Below are positions 1-11,938 of a DNA stretch of 64,000 bases, in pieces. The first letter of the stretch is position 1, and every line of letters starts with the position of its first letter. Source of the DNA: Cryptomeria japonica (Eukaryota; Streptophyta; Pinopsida; Cupressales; Cupressaceae); assembly GCF_030272615.1 (NCBI RefSeq), contig NC_081412.1:540043335-540107334 (forward strand). Direction: 5' to 3'. The notes beneath the pieces were generated by a model. The model searched no databases, was not told the DNA's origin, and saw only the letters and a list, made by a program, of their open reading frames with translations. Position numbers and translations under genes: made by a program.

Positions 1-125
1 ATTTTGATTTGGAATTTGGTTGAAAGGGATTTGATTTTGGGTGAAAGTTGTTTGATTTTGGTTAAATGAATTTTGATTTGGACTTTGGTTGAAGGGGGTT
101 TGATTTTGGTTGAAAGAGATTTGAA
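1..125. repeat. Degenerate short tandem repeat (unit about 18-28 bp)
   Basis: Variants of tttgattttggttgaaag recur five or six times with small insertions. On the minus strand they encode the Q/N-rich tail of the overlapping ORF. Confidence 0.7.
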
Positions 126-483
126 TGTTGAGTTGATGTGATTGGTATGATTGACATAGTGGGTTGAAAGAAAAAGAAGGTTTACATGACTCTAATGTTG
201 GTTGAACTAAGGTAGGAATGATTTTGTTGAAGAATGAAGGTTGGCTTGTTTGAATGGTCTCACAAGAATAAGAAGGTTGGATAGATACTAATCTCCTCAT
301 GGCCCACACTTCTGTCATCATGTTTTCTAACCAGCCCCTATGGTTGTCAGGACTAGCCATGTTTGTCACTTGTTGTTGCAAAGTTTTGATTTGTTGAGCT
401 AATATTTCTATGGATGGCAATGGAATAGGAATGGAAGGGATGAATCCTCCACCTTCCCTACGAAATGTATAATGCCAATCCAT
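1..483 (-). CDS. Edge-truncated Q/N-rich ORF, probably LTR-retrotransposon gag-related
   Basis: Reading the minus strand from an ATG at 483 gives about 160 codons with no stop before the window edge, so the 3' end is missing. The N-terminal part begins MDWHYTFRREGGGF, followed by a helical stretch with LAQQIKTLQQQ that could form a short coiled coil. The C-terminal part becomes strongly Q/N/F-rich (repeats of FNQNQ, FNQSPNQN) because it is encoded by a degenerate tandem repeat. An in-frame stop lies at 508-510, so ATG 483 is the natural start. I do not recognise a domain. A Gag-like or accessory protein of an LTR element is a guess from its setting. It could also be chance openness of a simple repeat at the 3' end, but the first 100 codons are not repetitive. 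Confidence 0.4.
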   Translation of the reverse strand, partial: MDWHYTFRREGGGFIPSIPIPLPSIEILAQQIKTLQQQVTNMASPDNHRGWLENMMTEVWAMRRLVSIQPSYSCETIQTSQPSFFNKIIPTLVQPTLESCKPSFSFNPLCQSYQSHQLNIQISFNQNQTPFNQSPNQNSFNQNQTTFTQNQIPFNQIPNQN

Positions 484-740
484 GATGTTTGCTTGTTTGG
501 TTTGGACCTAGGATCACAACATGTAAGATGTTTTCTCCATTTCTTTGGATGCGATAATGTTTGATTGAACTTGACCAACTTGTTTGAGTTGAGGTTGAGT
601 TTGACTGATCCTTTGATTGTGTTTTGGACATTTGGGGTATGACTTTCTAGGATGATTATGCAAATGATGATGAACTAAGACAGACGTATATGAGATCTAG
701 ACACGGACGCATATGAGGATGATAATAAGAACTATATAAG

Positions 741-1078
741 GACTATGCAAGGACTATGGACAATAATGAAGACGTGAATGAGGACTAAGCAAAAGACGTA
801 GGATGATAATGAGGACGTAAACGGGGACTATGCAAGGACTATGGACAATAATGAAGATGTGAATGAGGACTAAGCAAAAGACGTAGGACGATAATGAGGA
901 TGTAAACGGGGACTATGCAAGGACTATGGACAATAATGAAGACGTGAATGAGGACTAAGCAAAAGACATAGGCCGATAATGAGGATGTAAGTGGGACTAT
1001 GCAAAAGACATAGGATGATAATGAGGATGTGATTGGGACTATGCAAAAGACTATATAAAAGACTACCTAGGGTCACAA
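741..1078. repeat. 85-bp minisatellite
   Basis: Units starting gactatgcaagg begin at 741, 826, 911 and 995 (spacing 85, 85, 84), followed by a half-length 42-bp unit at 1037. Units are nearly identical. Each also contains internal echoes of the shorter words gactatg and gaggac, so the 85-mer probably arose from a shorter repeat. Confidence 0.9.
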
Positions 1079-2030
1079 GTATGTAAGGAATTGTGAGTTT
1101 TTGGTTTCAAAATGGACTTGTTTTCTGTAATTTCATGTGTAGGACAATGTTTTGTAGTTTTCCAAATCTAAGAACAATTGCTGGTAGGTATGTATAGCTG
1201 ACTGACTCAATTTTCATACAATCTCAGAAAATTCAGAGATACTTGGGATAGGGCCTAAACTAGCCCAAAGGACTGACTCAATACTGGTCTATCACAACGA
1301 TACATAAAAAAGCATAGAATACAATCTTAGGCTAGATAATGGACACCATTCAGTGAGGCCCATGCAGCAAAATGCCAAAACAAAATGAACAGATAGAGAA
1401 TCTGGCAGCACTAGCTCCACTCCACAGCACACACTTCTTGGGCATGCCAGTCTCTCTTATCCCAAAGATCCAAGGATCTTATAACCGATGGATTCCTATA
1501 TCATAGTGTAAGGTACATGAAGGGTATCTATGGGGTATGATTCGCACTCCCGGAACCACTAAATGTAGGATTTTTGGCAACTAATTTGGTTCTTAGTATT
1601 AGGTTTCGAGGGATCTCGATCCAACGATGGATTCTCAAAGCAAGCCACTTAAGGCTTTAGTTGAGCTTATCAGTGCAGGGAAGGCCCCCACATACATTGA
1701 ATTCACTCAACACTCTAGCCGCCTGACCAGTATATTTATATAGCGGCTTGAAAAACCCGCTCGAGAGTACGTTGGGAGAGATGATATCCCCAACGCATCC
1801 CAATTTGAAGTACCTCTGTGGGGTGATGAAATCCCCAGTCAAAGATACCCCTCACTATGTAGAATAAAAGAAAATTTGGATGTCCTTATCACCTCCCTTC
1901 TTTCTCCCTTAGGCCCGATGGCGGGTAGAAAGTCAATTAGTGCAACAGTAGGTCCACCCCAAACACAATGAAAAGTTTTTTTCCCTTAAGAAAATGAAAA
2001 ATGATTTAATCTAATGCAGCCTGATTCACA
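1079..2030. other. No supportable gene
   Basis: No coding frame with recognisable content on either strand. The text resembles decayed LTR or spacer sequence, but I found no partner repeat or primer site. Confidence 0.5.
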
Positions 2031-2040
2031 TTCTTTTTAT

Positions 2041-2320
2041 AGCCCAAATTTAGGTGTTAGATCCACATGTGCATGTCAATTGTAAACACCAAATGCAAGA
2101 ATGAAGGCATACATGTCAATTTTAACCATTTGTTTGATTTTTAAGCACCAAAAACCAAGTGTGAGATACACCTATGTCAATTTTAGCCCATGTTCATTTT
2201 AAGCACCAACAACGAAGTGTGAGATTATCCATGCATGTCAATTTTAATTGTTCTTGATTTTAAGCACTAAAAATTGAAGTGTGAGATTATCCATGCATGT
2301 CCTTTTTAATTGTTGTGAGA
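2041..2320. repeat. Degenerate 58-71-bp tandem repeat
   Basis: Four to five copies of a unit combining catgcatgtcaattttaa, ttaagcaccaa and gaagtgtgagatta. The word aagcac recurs at about 2143, 2201 and 2272. Confidence 0.75.
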
Positions 2321-2435
2321 TATGCATGAAAAATTACTAATCTAATCCTCTCTGTGAATCTGCCACAGGCTATAAATAGATGATTAGTAGCCAAAATAAA
2401 CCAACAGAAAATAGAAACTGTGAACTTGACAGAGG

Positions 2436-2590
2436 CAATTGCGTAATACTACCTGAGCGATTGCGTGATACTTACTGATTGAATGTGTGAATCTGACTGA
2501 GCAAATGCGTAAATCTGACAGAGCGAATGTGTGACTTTATCTGCTTGATTGCATAGCACTAACAGGTGGATTGTGTGACAGAATGCAGAC
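2436..2590. repeat. Degenerate gattgcgtgat-type tandem cluster, copy A
   Basis: About six units of roughly 24-28 bp built around gcgattgcgtgat / gaatgtgtgaatctgac. The same core word forms a second cluster some 400 bp downstream. Confidence 0.7.
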
Positions 2591-2620
2591 AACAAAAAAA
2601 ATTAGAAAAATAAAAGAAAA

Positions 2621-2875
2621 CTAGACCCGATCAAGAACCTGGGAAACCAATTGTGAAGCCCTAGCCAAATCCCTCATCATCCATTCAATATTGATTAGAT
2701 CATATTTAACTATATAAGAAAGAACTAGGCTATTATATCTGTCTAAGGCTAGTTGTTCTTTCGAATCCTGTATCAATTTTTCTGCCTGGAGAACTTTTTG
2801 ATATCGTTTAGCTTCCCTCCTTTGTTGTTTCGTCCTTCTCGCACCTGAAATTTTGAACTGAACTTTTCTTGCCAT
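2621..2875 (-). CDS. Small basic hypothetical ORF
   Basis: An ATG-started 84-codon frame with a strongly basic N-terminus (KISGARRTKQQRREAKRYQK) followed by an amphipathic helical stretch. It sits exactly between two clusters of the same tandem repeat, so it may be part of a repeat-borne unit. No family is recognised and no promoter or neighbour supports expression. It could be spurious. Confidence 0.25.
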   Translation of the reverse strand: MARKVQFKISGARRTKQQRREAKRYQKVLQAEKLIQDSKEQLALDRYNSLVLSYIVKYDLINIEWMMRDLARASQLVSQVLDRV

Positions 2876-2996
2876 AAACTTTGTTAATCAAATCTTGAAG
2901 TAAAAAGAAATTTTGATCCCGGATTAACCAAATTTAGGATAGAACTATACATAATTAATAACAAACAGAAGAAAAATAAAACAACAATTAACCCTG

Positions 2997-3142
2997 TGGA
3001 TGCGTGACCCAGAAAGGGCGATTGCGTGATCCGGACAAGTCGATTGTGTGACCCTGTCTGGATGAATGCATGACCCTGAAGGGTCAAATGCGTGATTCTT
3101 TCTATGTGATTGCGTGATGATGTAAGATCTATTGCGTGATGG
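2997..3142. repeat. Degenerate gattgcgtgat-type tandem cluster, copy B
   Basis: Six units of about 24 bp carrying gattgcgtgat or gaatgcatgacc, matching the cluster on the other side of the small minus-strand ORF. Confidence 0.7.
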
Positions 3143-3204
3143 AAAATCTTTTCTCGAAATTCATGCAACCTGCAAAAAAAATAAAAAATCTGCACTATCT
3201 GCAA

Positions 3205-4509
3205 AAATCACACAGAACACAGAAAAAGGTTAAATTGATGTTAGTTCACGTCGAGTTCACCAAAATGTAATGCGTGCTAGAATTCATTCTTAAAATAAAA
3301 AAAGATATCAATTAGAAGCACTAGGGAAATCACGAATCCCTATCTAATCAACAAATCTAACAAACTAGACAATGAAAAGATACAATATCAAGAAATAGGA
3401 ATTAAGAATGAAATCAATTAAAGCTTCCTATCCCAAGATTGCATATTGCGTCCATTGCTCTTCTCCTCTTTGTGGTATGATGGCTCTCAGATATTGCGCT
3501 GGTAACCTGCAAGTGACACAAAGATTTAAAGTTCGTGATTGTTCAAAATGGAGATTGGATGCTCAATTTATAGATAATTGGAGAAGATTGATTGAAAGGT
3601 GGAACATAATGATCAAGAGGTGTGAACTCAGGTGAGCTCAAATGCAAGTTGATAGTTGAACTGCTAATTGTAGGAGTGAAACTCAATAGATTGAATAGAT
3701 TAATTGACTCAACTGATTGAGAAAAAGTTGATTGAAGGAAGAAAAAGAATGATTGGTGGAAATAAAGAAGATGACACAGAGAGCTTAATTTAGAAAAAGC
3801 TAACTGAAAGATGGAAATAGAAGTTGAAGAGATAAATGATTTAATTAATTGATTTAGCATGTGCTTGCATTTAGATTTAGATTATTAATTTAATCTTTGC
3901 ATGAGATATTATTCAAATAATTGAATTTATTAATTCAATTTAGCATTTGAATATATTTAGAACTTGACTTTGGTTTTCAATTTGGTTTTTGAAATCATGC
4001 ACATGTAATGAATTTGGAAGAAATTAGAAGAATATGAGAAATTAAATGAGATTAGAATTTGGGGATTTGGAAATGGAAGAATTAATTAGTTAATTAAATA
4101 ATTTAAAGAAACTATTTAATTACTTTAGAAATGGAATTTAATTAAATAATAAAGACTATTTAATTTAAAGTAATTAAATCATAATTAATTAAATAATAAA
4201 TATTTAATTAATATTTAGAAGAAGGTTGAATGATTAGATGATTAGAGATAGAAATTGAATAATTAATTAGTAATTTATTTAAATAATGAAGATTATTTAA
4301 ATTGGGGAATTAATCAGAATTAATTAAATAATTAATATTTAATTAATATTTAGAAAATTAAAATGATTAAATGATGAAAGAATAGAATAATTAGTAAGAT
4401 GATGAGGAAATATGAAATTAGAAGAAATAGTTAATTAACTTAATTAAATAATTAAAGAATTATTTAATCAATTAGATGAATAATTAGTACATGATCAATG
4501 AGACATTTT
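3205..4509. other. AT-rich spacer with duplicated TTAATTAAATAAT tracts
   Basis: No supportable gene. From about 4080 the sequence is a low-complexity lattice of ttaattaaataat and tatttaattaatatttag. A stretch of about 60 bp near 4190 recurs near 4318, indicating an old tandem duplication of about 129 bp. ORFs called here are short and compositionally AT-driven. Confidence 0.6.
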
Positions 4510-4512
4510 TAG

Positions 4513-5058
4513 GTGCCTACAAGAAGCATTAGGGCTGATACCGCTTGTGTGTTGCTAAGTAAGAGATATGACAATATGGAGAAATCATTGGATGAATTTT
4601 GGGGTGAATATCAAAGGAACATGGACAATATGGTTTCTCACACCAGAATTCAAGATAGACTCGACATGTTGTTACAGGATGCATCAACCAGAGCGAAAGT
4701 GAAGAAGAAGGTGCAGGGTCTGCTTGTTACACATGAGGAAATTACAAAGGAATTGAAGTTTGAGTTTAATGAATGCCAATAGATTGTTCAGCATGGAGTT
4801 CCCAATCTGGTAGATGATGCAGGTGTGATCAAAGACAAAACCGTATGGATCTCTAAGTGCAAGTCTATGCTTAGTGCAGCCCAAGCCATCGCCAGAGCAG
4901 ATGTCCTTGACATGAACGACACGGCTGATCAGTTGGAGAATTTTTATGTGATCGACAATGCCGCCAAGGATGCAATCTTCAACGCTACAACATACAAGGA
5001 TCTAGGCTACTTGCGGCATATTCAAAAATGTGGACGACAGTTGGATCGAAAGTCTTAG
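4513..5058 (+). pseudogene. Unrecognised helical ORF with one in-frame stop
   Basis: One frame stays open for about 182 codons apart from a single TAG at 4780-4782 (a CAG-to-TAG change would explain it). An upstream TAG at 4510-4512 closes the frame; the first ATG is at 4576. The product is polar and helix-rich (KSLDEFWGEYQRNMDNM; later ARADVLDMNDTADQLENF), consistent with a coiled-coil protein. Base composition is clearly more balanced than the AT-rich flank, which argues for a real former coding region. I do not recognise the family. It may be the N-terminus of an LTR-element Gag or accessory protein, or a captured gene fragment. Confidence 0.4.
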
Positions 5059-5990
5059 TGTTGTATTTTAGTTTGTGTAATGTAATTGATATCTTAGTTA
5101 GGTTTTTAATTACTATTCAGTTAGTTGTTAAGATAATGAAAGGGTGTGTCCTTTCATTCGTGTCTTTCAGCATATGTATTTGTATTAAGTCATTTTGTAT
5201 CAAAAAGTGCAAGTTTTTTGGGGGAAATCATCATACTATTGTAGGGACTGAAAGTCATATGTATTAGGAAATTTTATAGGAAGAAGAAAATGTCATTTTT
5301 GTGCAAGGAAATTATAACAAAGTATCTCCAAGTGTATCTTTTGTGTACTATCATTTCTCAGAGATTAATATACAGGATTCGTTGTTTCTACTTCAAATGC
5401 ATTGTCTACTTTCTATGTCGATGAAACATTCTTTGTCCTCTTGATAAATCTATTTAAGGATTTATTGTAATGTGAATCACATGTTGTTACATTAAATGTG
5501 AGATTGGGTTCTTATTGTTTATGTGACACATACTGAACCATTATAGTGATGATTAATATTGTCTCCTAAGTTGATAAAGTTGTTTGTCCACAAAGTATCA
5601 TATATATTCTGAGATAGAGGCACTGGTTTGTTATTCATTCTTTGAGATTCTAATTTGATATGCATAAGGTCCTTGAGAGAAAAGCATTCTTCTGAAACCT
5701 TTTGAACTATTCTATTTCATATTTCTTGAATGTCCTGAAAGCATTTTATTTCCAAAATATAACAATCTTTATACATACTTATCTTTACACTCAGTTTTCA
5801 ATTCCGAAAGCATTCAAATAAGAGCACTCAGTAGTAGCAAGAAATCATTGCCATTCTTGCAAAGAGTTGTCTTTCCAAAGTTTAAATCCACTTTAAATAA
5901 CTCTTTTTGTGCTTGAGAGGGATAGGTATACCCACCTACGTTCAGTGGAGCCTTAAGTGCAGAGGGATTTGGTCTTTGACCATCCCTGTT
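5059..5990. other. No supportable gene
   Basis: AT-rich sequence without recognisable coding or repeat structure. The last 150 bases may still be open on the minus strand as an extension of the neighbouring gag remnant. Confidence 0.45.
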
Positions 5991-5999
5991 CGTTGGCCA

Positions 6000-7341
6000 A
6001 GGCTAGTTGGATCAGTTAAGGGCTTGGCAAATCCTTAAGTTTTCCAATCTATGGTTTTGGGCATGAATAGGTTCTTTCACTTGAGGAACCTTAAACATGG
6101 TTCTCGTTATCATCAAGATTTCTCCATCATGGGTCGGGGCTGCACTTCCAATTGGGGAATTGACACTTTGGCAATCTTCTTCTTGAATCAACTGGTTCCT
6201 TCTCTCTCCCCCATGAGATTTTGAGGCTTTTTGAAGACACTTGCTTGCAGTGTGCCTTACTTGGATACAATTGAATCATCTCCCTATGAAGACACTAGGA
6301 CCTCTTCTTGATCCTCTAAATATACCCCTTCCATTGGTTCTCCTTCCTCTAAAGCCTCCTCTTGAACCTGAGTCTTTCATTAGGTCTCCTTCCTCTAAAG
6401 CCTCCTCTTGAACCTGAGTCTCCACTTTGTTCTTGTTGGCTATACTCACCTTGGGGTTTTTGAGATTTTCCTCTTCTCCCAAAATTTCCCTTTCCTCTAA
6501 ATTTCTTGCCTCCTCTTCCCCTACCTTGTTGTTTACCTTTACTTCTCAACTTATCCTTTGCCCTCAAAGCCATTTGAAAGCATTCATCTACTATTTTAGG
6601 AGTCATCAGACTCATTGTATCTTGAATATTGAACATGAGTCCATTCAAGTACCTAGCAACCTTCTCCTTTTCATCTTCACGATGCTCTGATCTCAAACTC
6701 AATTTGTGGAATTCCTTTGTGTAGGAAGCCACATCCAAATCCTTTTGCTTCAATTTTTTCATTCTCCTATACAATTGCACTTCATAATCAGAGGGCATGA
6801 ATTGGGCCTTGATTTTGGACACCATCTTGTCCCAAGAATGAATCATACTCTTGCTCATCTTCACCCTTTCACCTTGAGTATAGTTCCACCAAGTTAAAGA
6901 AACACCCTTTAGTTTGGTCTTTGCAAACTTCACTTGCTTCTCCTCAGCCACTTCCTTTTACTCAAAATAATTATTTAGGGCATCTATCCAATCTACAAGT
7001 TCTTCAACATTCATGTTCCCACTATAGGTAGGAATCTCCATCTTGGCTTCTGAAGGGTCTTTGCCTATTATTTTTAGGGCTTCAAGAAATGGTCTCTAAT
7101 CAGCAAGTATATTTGGCTCCTACCTTTGGGGTTCTTCTTATTCATCCTCTTGTTCCCCTTCTTAATCAATCTCCTCACTTGACCCTTTCCCTTTCTTCAT
7201 TTCCTTTAGTTCAACCTTGAGTGCCTCCCTGACCCCAGTCTTGATCATCTCTTCCATCTCTTGGAATTTCTTAGCCACCTCTACAAACATTCCCTTTGGA
7301 GGAATTATCCTACCCTCTTCTTGGCTCTCTTGTATTGACAT
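6000..7341 (-). pseudogene. Ty3/gypsy gag remnant
   Basis: Reading leftward from an ATG at 7339-7341 gives an acidic/basic leader, then a capsid-like region (IPTYSGNMNVEELVDWIDAL, then KLKGVSLTWWNY, MPSDYEVQLYRRM, SYTKEFHKLS, ARYLNGLMFNIQD) typical of gypsy Gag, a basic RG-rich tail (GRGRGGKKFRGKGNFGRRGK) and a damaged CCHC knuckle (FNCIQVRHTASKC, first Cys codon now TGA). Gag packages element RNA in cytoplasmic particles. Several stops interrupt it, including ones just upstream of the VAEEKQVKF segment. A 46-bp tandem duplication shifts the frame inside the RG tail. No protease or reverse transcriptase follows on this strand, so the element is truncated. The tRNA-iMet-type primer site fits a chromovirus such as Tekay/Del or CRM, but the lineage is inference. 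Confidence 0.8.
6331..6422. repeat. 46-bp tandem duplication inside gag
   Basis: Two adjacent 46-bp copies sharing tctaaagcctcctcttgaac. Because 46 is not a multiple of three, the reading frame of the RG-rich Gag tail is displaced after it. This explains the two overlapping minus-strand frames here. Confidence 0.85.
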
Positions 7342-7375
7342 ACACCAAAATATGTCCTCCCAATGATCAAACGTT

Positions 7376-7386
7376 CTCTAATACCA
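7376..7386 (-). other. Decayed primer binding site (tRNA-iMet type)
   Basis: Minus strand reads tggtattagag, one C-to-T change from the consensus tggtatcagag. It lies just upstream of the gag start and directly inside the presumed LTR end. Confidence 0.65.
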
Positions 7387-7389
7387 ATA

Positions 7390-9887
7390 TGATGCAGAAC
7401 CCCAAGGAACAAAGGCTTCTCACACAAACTCACTCTACAAGACCCTAAATTAAGGTCTCAACATTCACAGATTCTTGGACAACCCTGTCAAAAACATGAA
7501 AGGACACCCCTACACTCCCATTTTATCAATGAGGATCTATTTAATCTATAAATAACTCATGGAGATACAACTTCTCACATCGAGCCTCTTCTTGACACCA
7601 ACTCTCCTGTAGCCACCTATGACCAACTTGGATTATAACACATCCACCATTGTAGAGAAGGTATGGACCCTATATTACCTCTTTTCCAACCCTATAGATG
7701 TTTATTATAACCAAGACAACACCTTTTTGTTTGTAGAAGTTCAATCAAGGTGACTTTCCCTCTACAAGACGCCTATTCCTAATAGCCCTGGTTTGACCCT
7801 TTAAGGGAAAAAATTTAAAATTATCCTAATGACACCCCAGAATCCTAAAAATTTTAGATGACTCCTTTGGTGACACAACACTTCTAAAACTTAGACCCCA
7901 ACTCTTGCATTGATTGGGTCAAACGCAGCTGCTACAGGAGACTTGATAGGGCTTTTAGGCCACTTTTACAAAGCAACCACACACCAATGGCTTCATCCAA
8001 AGACACCAATGGATGGGAAATTTTTTCACACATCCCTAGACACCAAATCCATCATTATATAGGGTCCACCACTCTTTTTTCTACTACTACATAATTTTTA
8101 ACTGTCAAAACCGGCTAGTCACATGAGGATGTCTAGCCTAGGGCTTGATCCCAAAATCCACTAGTTCAACGGTCCACTTGGAAACCTTGGAAATATAAAA
8201 ATAAATTGTCTCCCCTACCATTCCCTATATTTTAAGACAATTTGGCTAGAGGAATGAGGGGTTAAGAAAGCATTTCCTCAGAAACCCTAGTTTTGGAGGG
8301 TTTTCAGACCACCTTCCACTAAAATGCAGATATCTCGCTTATTTCTCAATATTTTCTTATTAGAATAAAGAAAAATGAACATCAACATAGAGGTATATTT
8401 AAATCAATGACTTAGCTAGCACATGGAGTCCATGCAATGACTGTACAAGGCACTGTTACAATAAATTTCTATAAATTTCTAAGTGTTTATTGAATTTGAT
8501 CATTGTCTTACATCCAAAGCTTCATCAAAACTTCATCAATCCTTCCTTATTGACCTCCAAGGACTTAATAAATTTCTCTCCAACCTCCTCAACTGATTCT
8601 GACTACAAATTGAATTAGGCAGTCATTGGAGGGAGATTAGTTACAAGTCGACAGCAAAAGTTGTCATCCAAACTTGACAACTTTGCACAAAACTTGACAA
8701 TCTATGACATTTGCCTATGTAACTTATGAGGAAACATCGCAAACCTTAAAAATATGCCACATAGGAGCCAAAATATAATTCTTCCCTCATTTAGGCATTT
8801 TGGATGTCATTTGACCATGGTTGACCAAATAGGTCCTAAGAAGTTTACAGTACAAAATGACATCAAGGCCTTTCATGGCTAATAAAAACAAAATGAATGG
8901 TCTTGAAAAACCTTATTACATCTTAATAACATTCAAGGAACCTAAAAACACCTCCAAGAGCCTTCATTGCTCAAATAGTCGTCAAAGCCTGCAAGGTGCT
9001 CCTGCACCAATAACACATCCCACTGGAGCCATAAAAATAATCCTTTAACAGAGAGGCATTCTCCCTCTCATCAAAGCCACAAATTGCATATGAAACATCT
9101 TAATGGTAAGTCATGAACCCTCTTACCGAAGCACAAGAAACATCATAATGGATCAAAATACATCATGAGAGACTCAATGGACTCAACACATACCTCCCAT
9201 GCCTTTGGAGATTGCAAAATGACCACCTAAACATGCACAAACCTCAAACTGGGCCTTTCAAAACCTCCAAAATAGTTTAGCTCCCTCGGCACATTGATTA
9301 GCACCCCTAGAATGAATAGTGGTTCCCTTGGTATGCAAGGTAGTGCCCTTGGTATGAACAATAGCATTTTTTGTCCAAACAATGGCGTTTTTGGTTGTTT
9401 TGTGGCATTTATGAGAAAATGACCAAAAATGCATTATAAACTAGTCAAATGGATAGGGCACTTGCCCAGATCAGCAAAGGGGTCAAAAATGACACAAACG
9501 AAAGAAGAAATTAGTGGCCAAACCTAAAGAAAGAAAGAAATAAGTAGTTTGAGTGAATAAAATTTGTTAAAGAAGCGCAACATTACCAATATACTTTTGG
9601 TCTTTGGTTGATTCCAATATTCTGTAAGCTTTTATTATGCTTGATAAAACATAAAATATGCCATGCCAATTTTCCAACTGGGTTGGCTCAAAGGACAACA
9701 CCATTTCAAAGAAGGGAATTAACTCTCGTGGAAAGAATGGAAGCAAAGGAAAGGAATTTGAGGCATACAAAATCTTCTAAACTTAAAATTTTGTGGAAGA
9801 AGTACAGGCACCTCAAAATTCTTGAGGTCAGCAAAAGACACCGTCACTTGAGATACTGCATCAGTAGGGCCACACGATTCCCCAACA
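7390..9887 (-). mobile_element. Probable long 5' LTR of the minus-strand gypsy element
   Basis: The inner end (minus strand ...tctgcatca) abuts the primer site. A candidate outer end is a minus-strand tgttggggaatcg at 9887, giving about 2.5 kb, within the range of chromovirus LTRs. No second LTR copy is visible in the window to prove the boundary, and no TSD can be tested. The interval has no convincing gene. Confidence 0.3.
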
Positions 9888-10021
9888 CTTAACATGTGTA
9901 ATGAATTTTTATATTTTTTTAAAATAGAAATGTATTAAAGGATCAATTCATATAGGATAAAAGTTTAACATATCTTTGGATTGAATTGTTTAATTAGTAA
10001 GGTCCTTTATTATTAACTCAT

Positions 10022-10022
<1 letters not shown>

Positions 10023-10089
<67 letters not shown>

Positions 10090-10090
10090 C

Positions 10091-10134
<44 letters not shown>

Positions 10135-10151
10135 GTATATGTATGTGTACG

Positions 10152-10238
<87 letters not shown>
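10023..10238. repeat. (TATATG)n microsatellite, about 36 units
   Basis: Nearly pure hexanucleotide array with a short interrupted zone (catatg, gtatgtatatgtatgtgtac) near its middle. The apparent ORFs through it are repeat artefacts. Confidence 0.95.
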
Positions 10239-11024
10239 GATATAAAAAAATTACTTACATTTTAATAATATTTAGGAAATGGATTGTTTAATTGTTATGG
10301 TATTTTGCTATTAAGACATTGTGTGTGTTTTTGTGTGTCATCCAATAAGACCTTCCATTTTTTTATTAATTGATGATAATATCATAGATTTGATATTTTA
10401 AGAATTTTTAATGAATATACTATAACGAAGGTTTCTAATGTATTATAATTTATCAATATCAACAATTTACTATGTAGTTTTTTCAATTTAAAAATTCTAG
10501 TTACAATAAAAAGACTCCTACATCTTATTGTCTTGAGAGAAAAACCGACATCAGTGTTTCAAAAAATATTTCAATCTAACCATAATCACATGCATATTTG
10601 CATTCCATGTACTATTCTTTGATCACCTAAATTTTTAATAGCTAAGAATTAATTTCAACTTTGTAAACAAATTAAGGAATGATGAAAATTTTGTTGAAGA
10701 TGTAGACCACATTCATTTGGAGGCTATAGAGCCCAAGACCTCATAAGTGCCTCAATATCTATATTATTATCTAGTAATAGAAAGACTCCTCACCTTTCAA
10801 AAGTATCACAAAATTAAGAGGCTAGATAGCTAGTAGAAATGTACAAATAAAAATGCTAAGAAAGAAGTTGCAAAGAGGTTTTAGAAGAATGAAAAAAGTC
10901 AAAAAAATAAGCCAGTCTTGCTCAAAAAATCATTGACACAAGTGAAACATGGGAAAAGAAAGAAATGAGCAAGAGAAAAACTTTAGGATATTAGAGAGAA
11001 TAGACTCATCTATTGCAACTAAAG
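10239..11024. other. AT-rich spacer, no gene seen
   Basis: No recognisable coding content; flank of the LTR element that follows. Confidence 0.5.
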
Positions 11025-11931
11025 TGCATTTCATTTGTACTCATTTTTTTAAATTTTTGTTGAAGTTTCTCATTTTGTAAAAGAACCATTGGATTGTTTA
11101 AACTCTAATGGTGGGCGGGTTTTTGAGGAAAAAGAGAGGAATGTTTCTCTTCAAATGTCCGCTATTCCTCCACATGGAAAGAGGAAATTTGAGGCAATGA
11201 AAAAGGCATCAAGGAAGAAGATGGAGCACATAAAAACTAAAAAAATTATATTTTTTGCATACCATAGCTCATAATGGAAGTGGAACTGTTCTCTATCATG
11301 AAAATAGAAGGAAACTAGATATTTTGGGGGGAATCATTCCTTTTCTTGGAGGCTTCTCGAAGGGGATTATCTTGTTTAAAAGGGGATGTTCAGTAATGAG
11401 GAAAAGGGAGAGGAATCATTTATGTTTGATTTTTGTAGAGTTAGCTAAGGATGGATGGACTATACAAGGTTGCCTCTCCCATTTTCATTGTAATATGTTG
11501 TTTAAGAGAAGATAATCATTCTATGTCATGATTTCCTTTTTTTTTTAAATCAGTATCTATTCTCTTATTTGATATGTGTAGCCTTTGTTTGTAGATCTAA
11601 TAATATCAAACCTTAAATAATTTAATGGCTATGTGTTTTTCCACATTTCATTCGTATGTCTATTTTTACTCTATCTCACGGTCTTAAAATATTATGCATA
11701 ATCAAACATATTTAAATAAGGGATATCTGTGTTGGTGTATCACTATTTTAGGTTAGGGTTTGTTTCTTTATGTTTTATTTATGTTTTTTCAATTCTCAAA
11801 GCTAAAATTCATTGAAGATCCAATGGAGAGTTGGCTTTTGAAACTCACTATAGTCCCACACTTGTGAGATTTCCCATTGTTGGTGTAGGTTTATATGCGG
11901 GTGCAACAGTTAGGTACAAATAAACCATCCA
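11025..11931 (+). repeat. 5' LTR of pol-less gypsy-like element
   Basis: Begins tgcatttcatttg and ends in CA. It aligns along its whole length with the copy at 14,207. Shared landmarks include gtgaagtttctcatttt-like text, ggcatcaaggaagaagatgg and ggcttctcgaagggg. Confidence 0.7.
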
Positions 11932-11938
11932 AAAAATT

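Noticed and set aside
741..1078. Regular repeats suggesting a CRISPR array
   Set aside because: Whole 85-bp units repeat without unique spacers, and the context is plant nuclear DNA.
3543..3860. 105-codon minus-strand ORF rich in Ser/Phe/Leu
   Set aside because: Composition follows the AG/CT-rich repeat text; no motif, no support.
10021..10245. 74-codon ORF of alternating Met/Tyr/Val
   Set aside because: Translation of a TATATG microsatellite; no gene.
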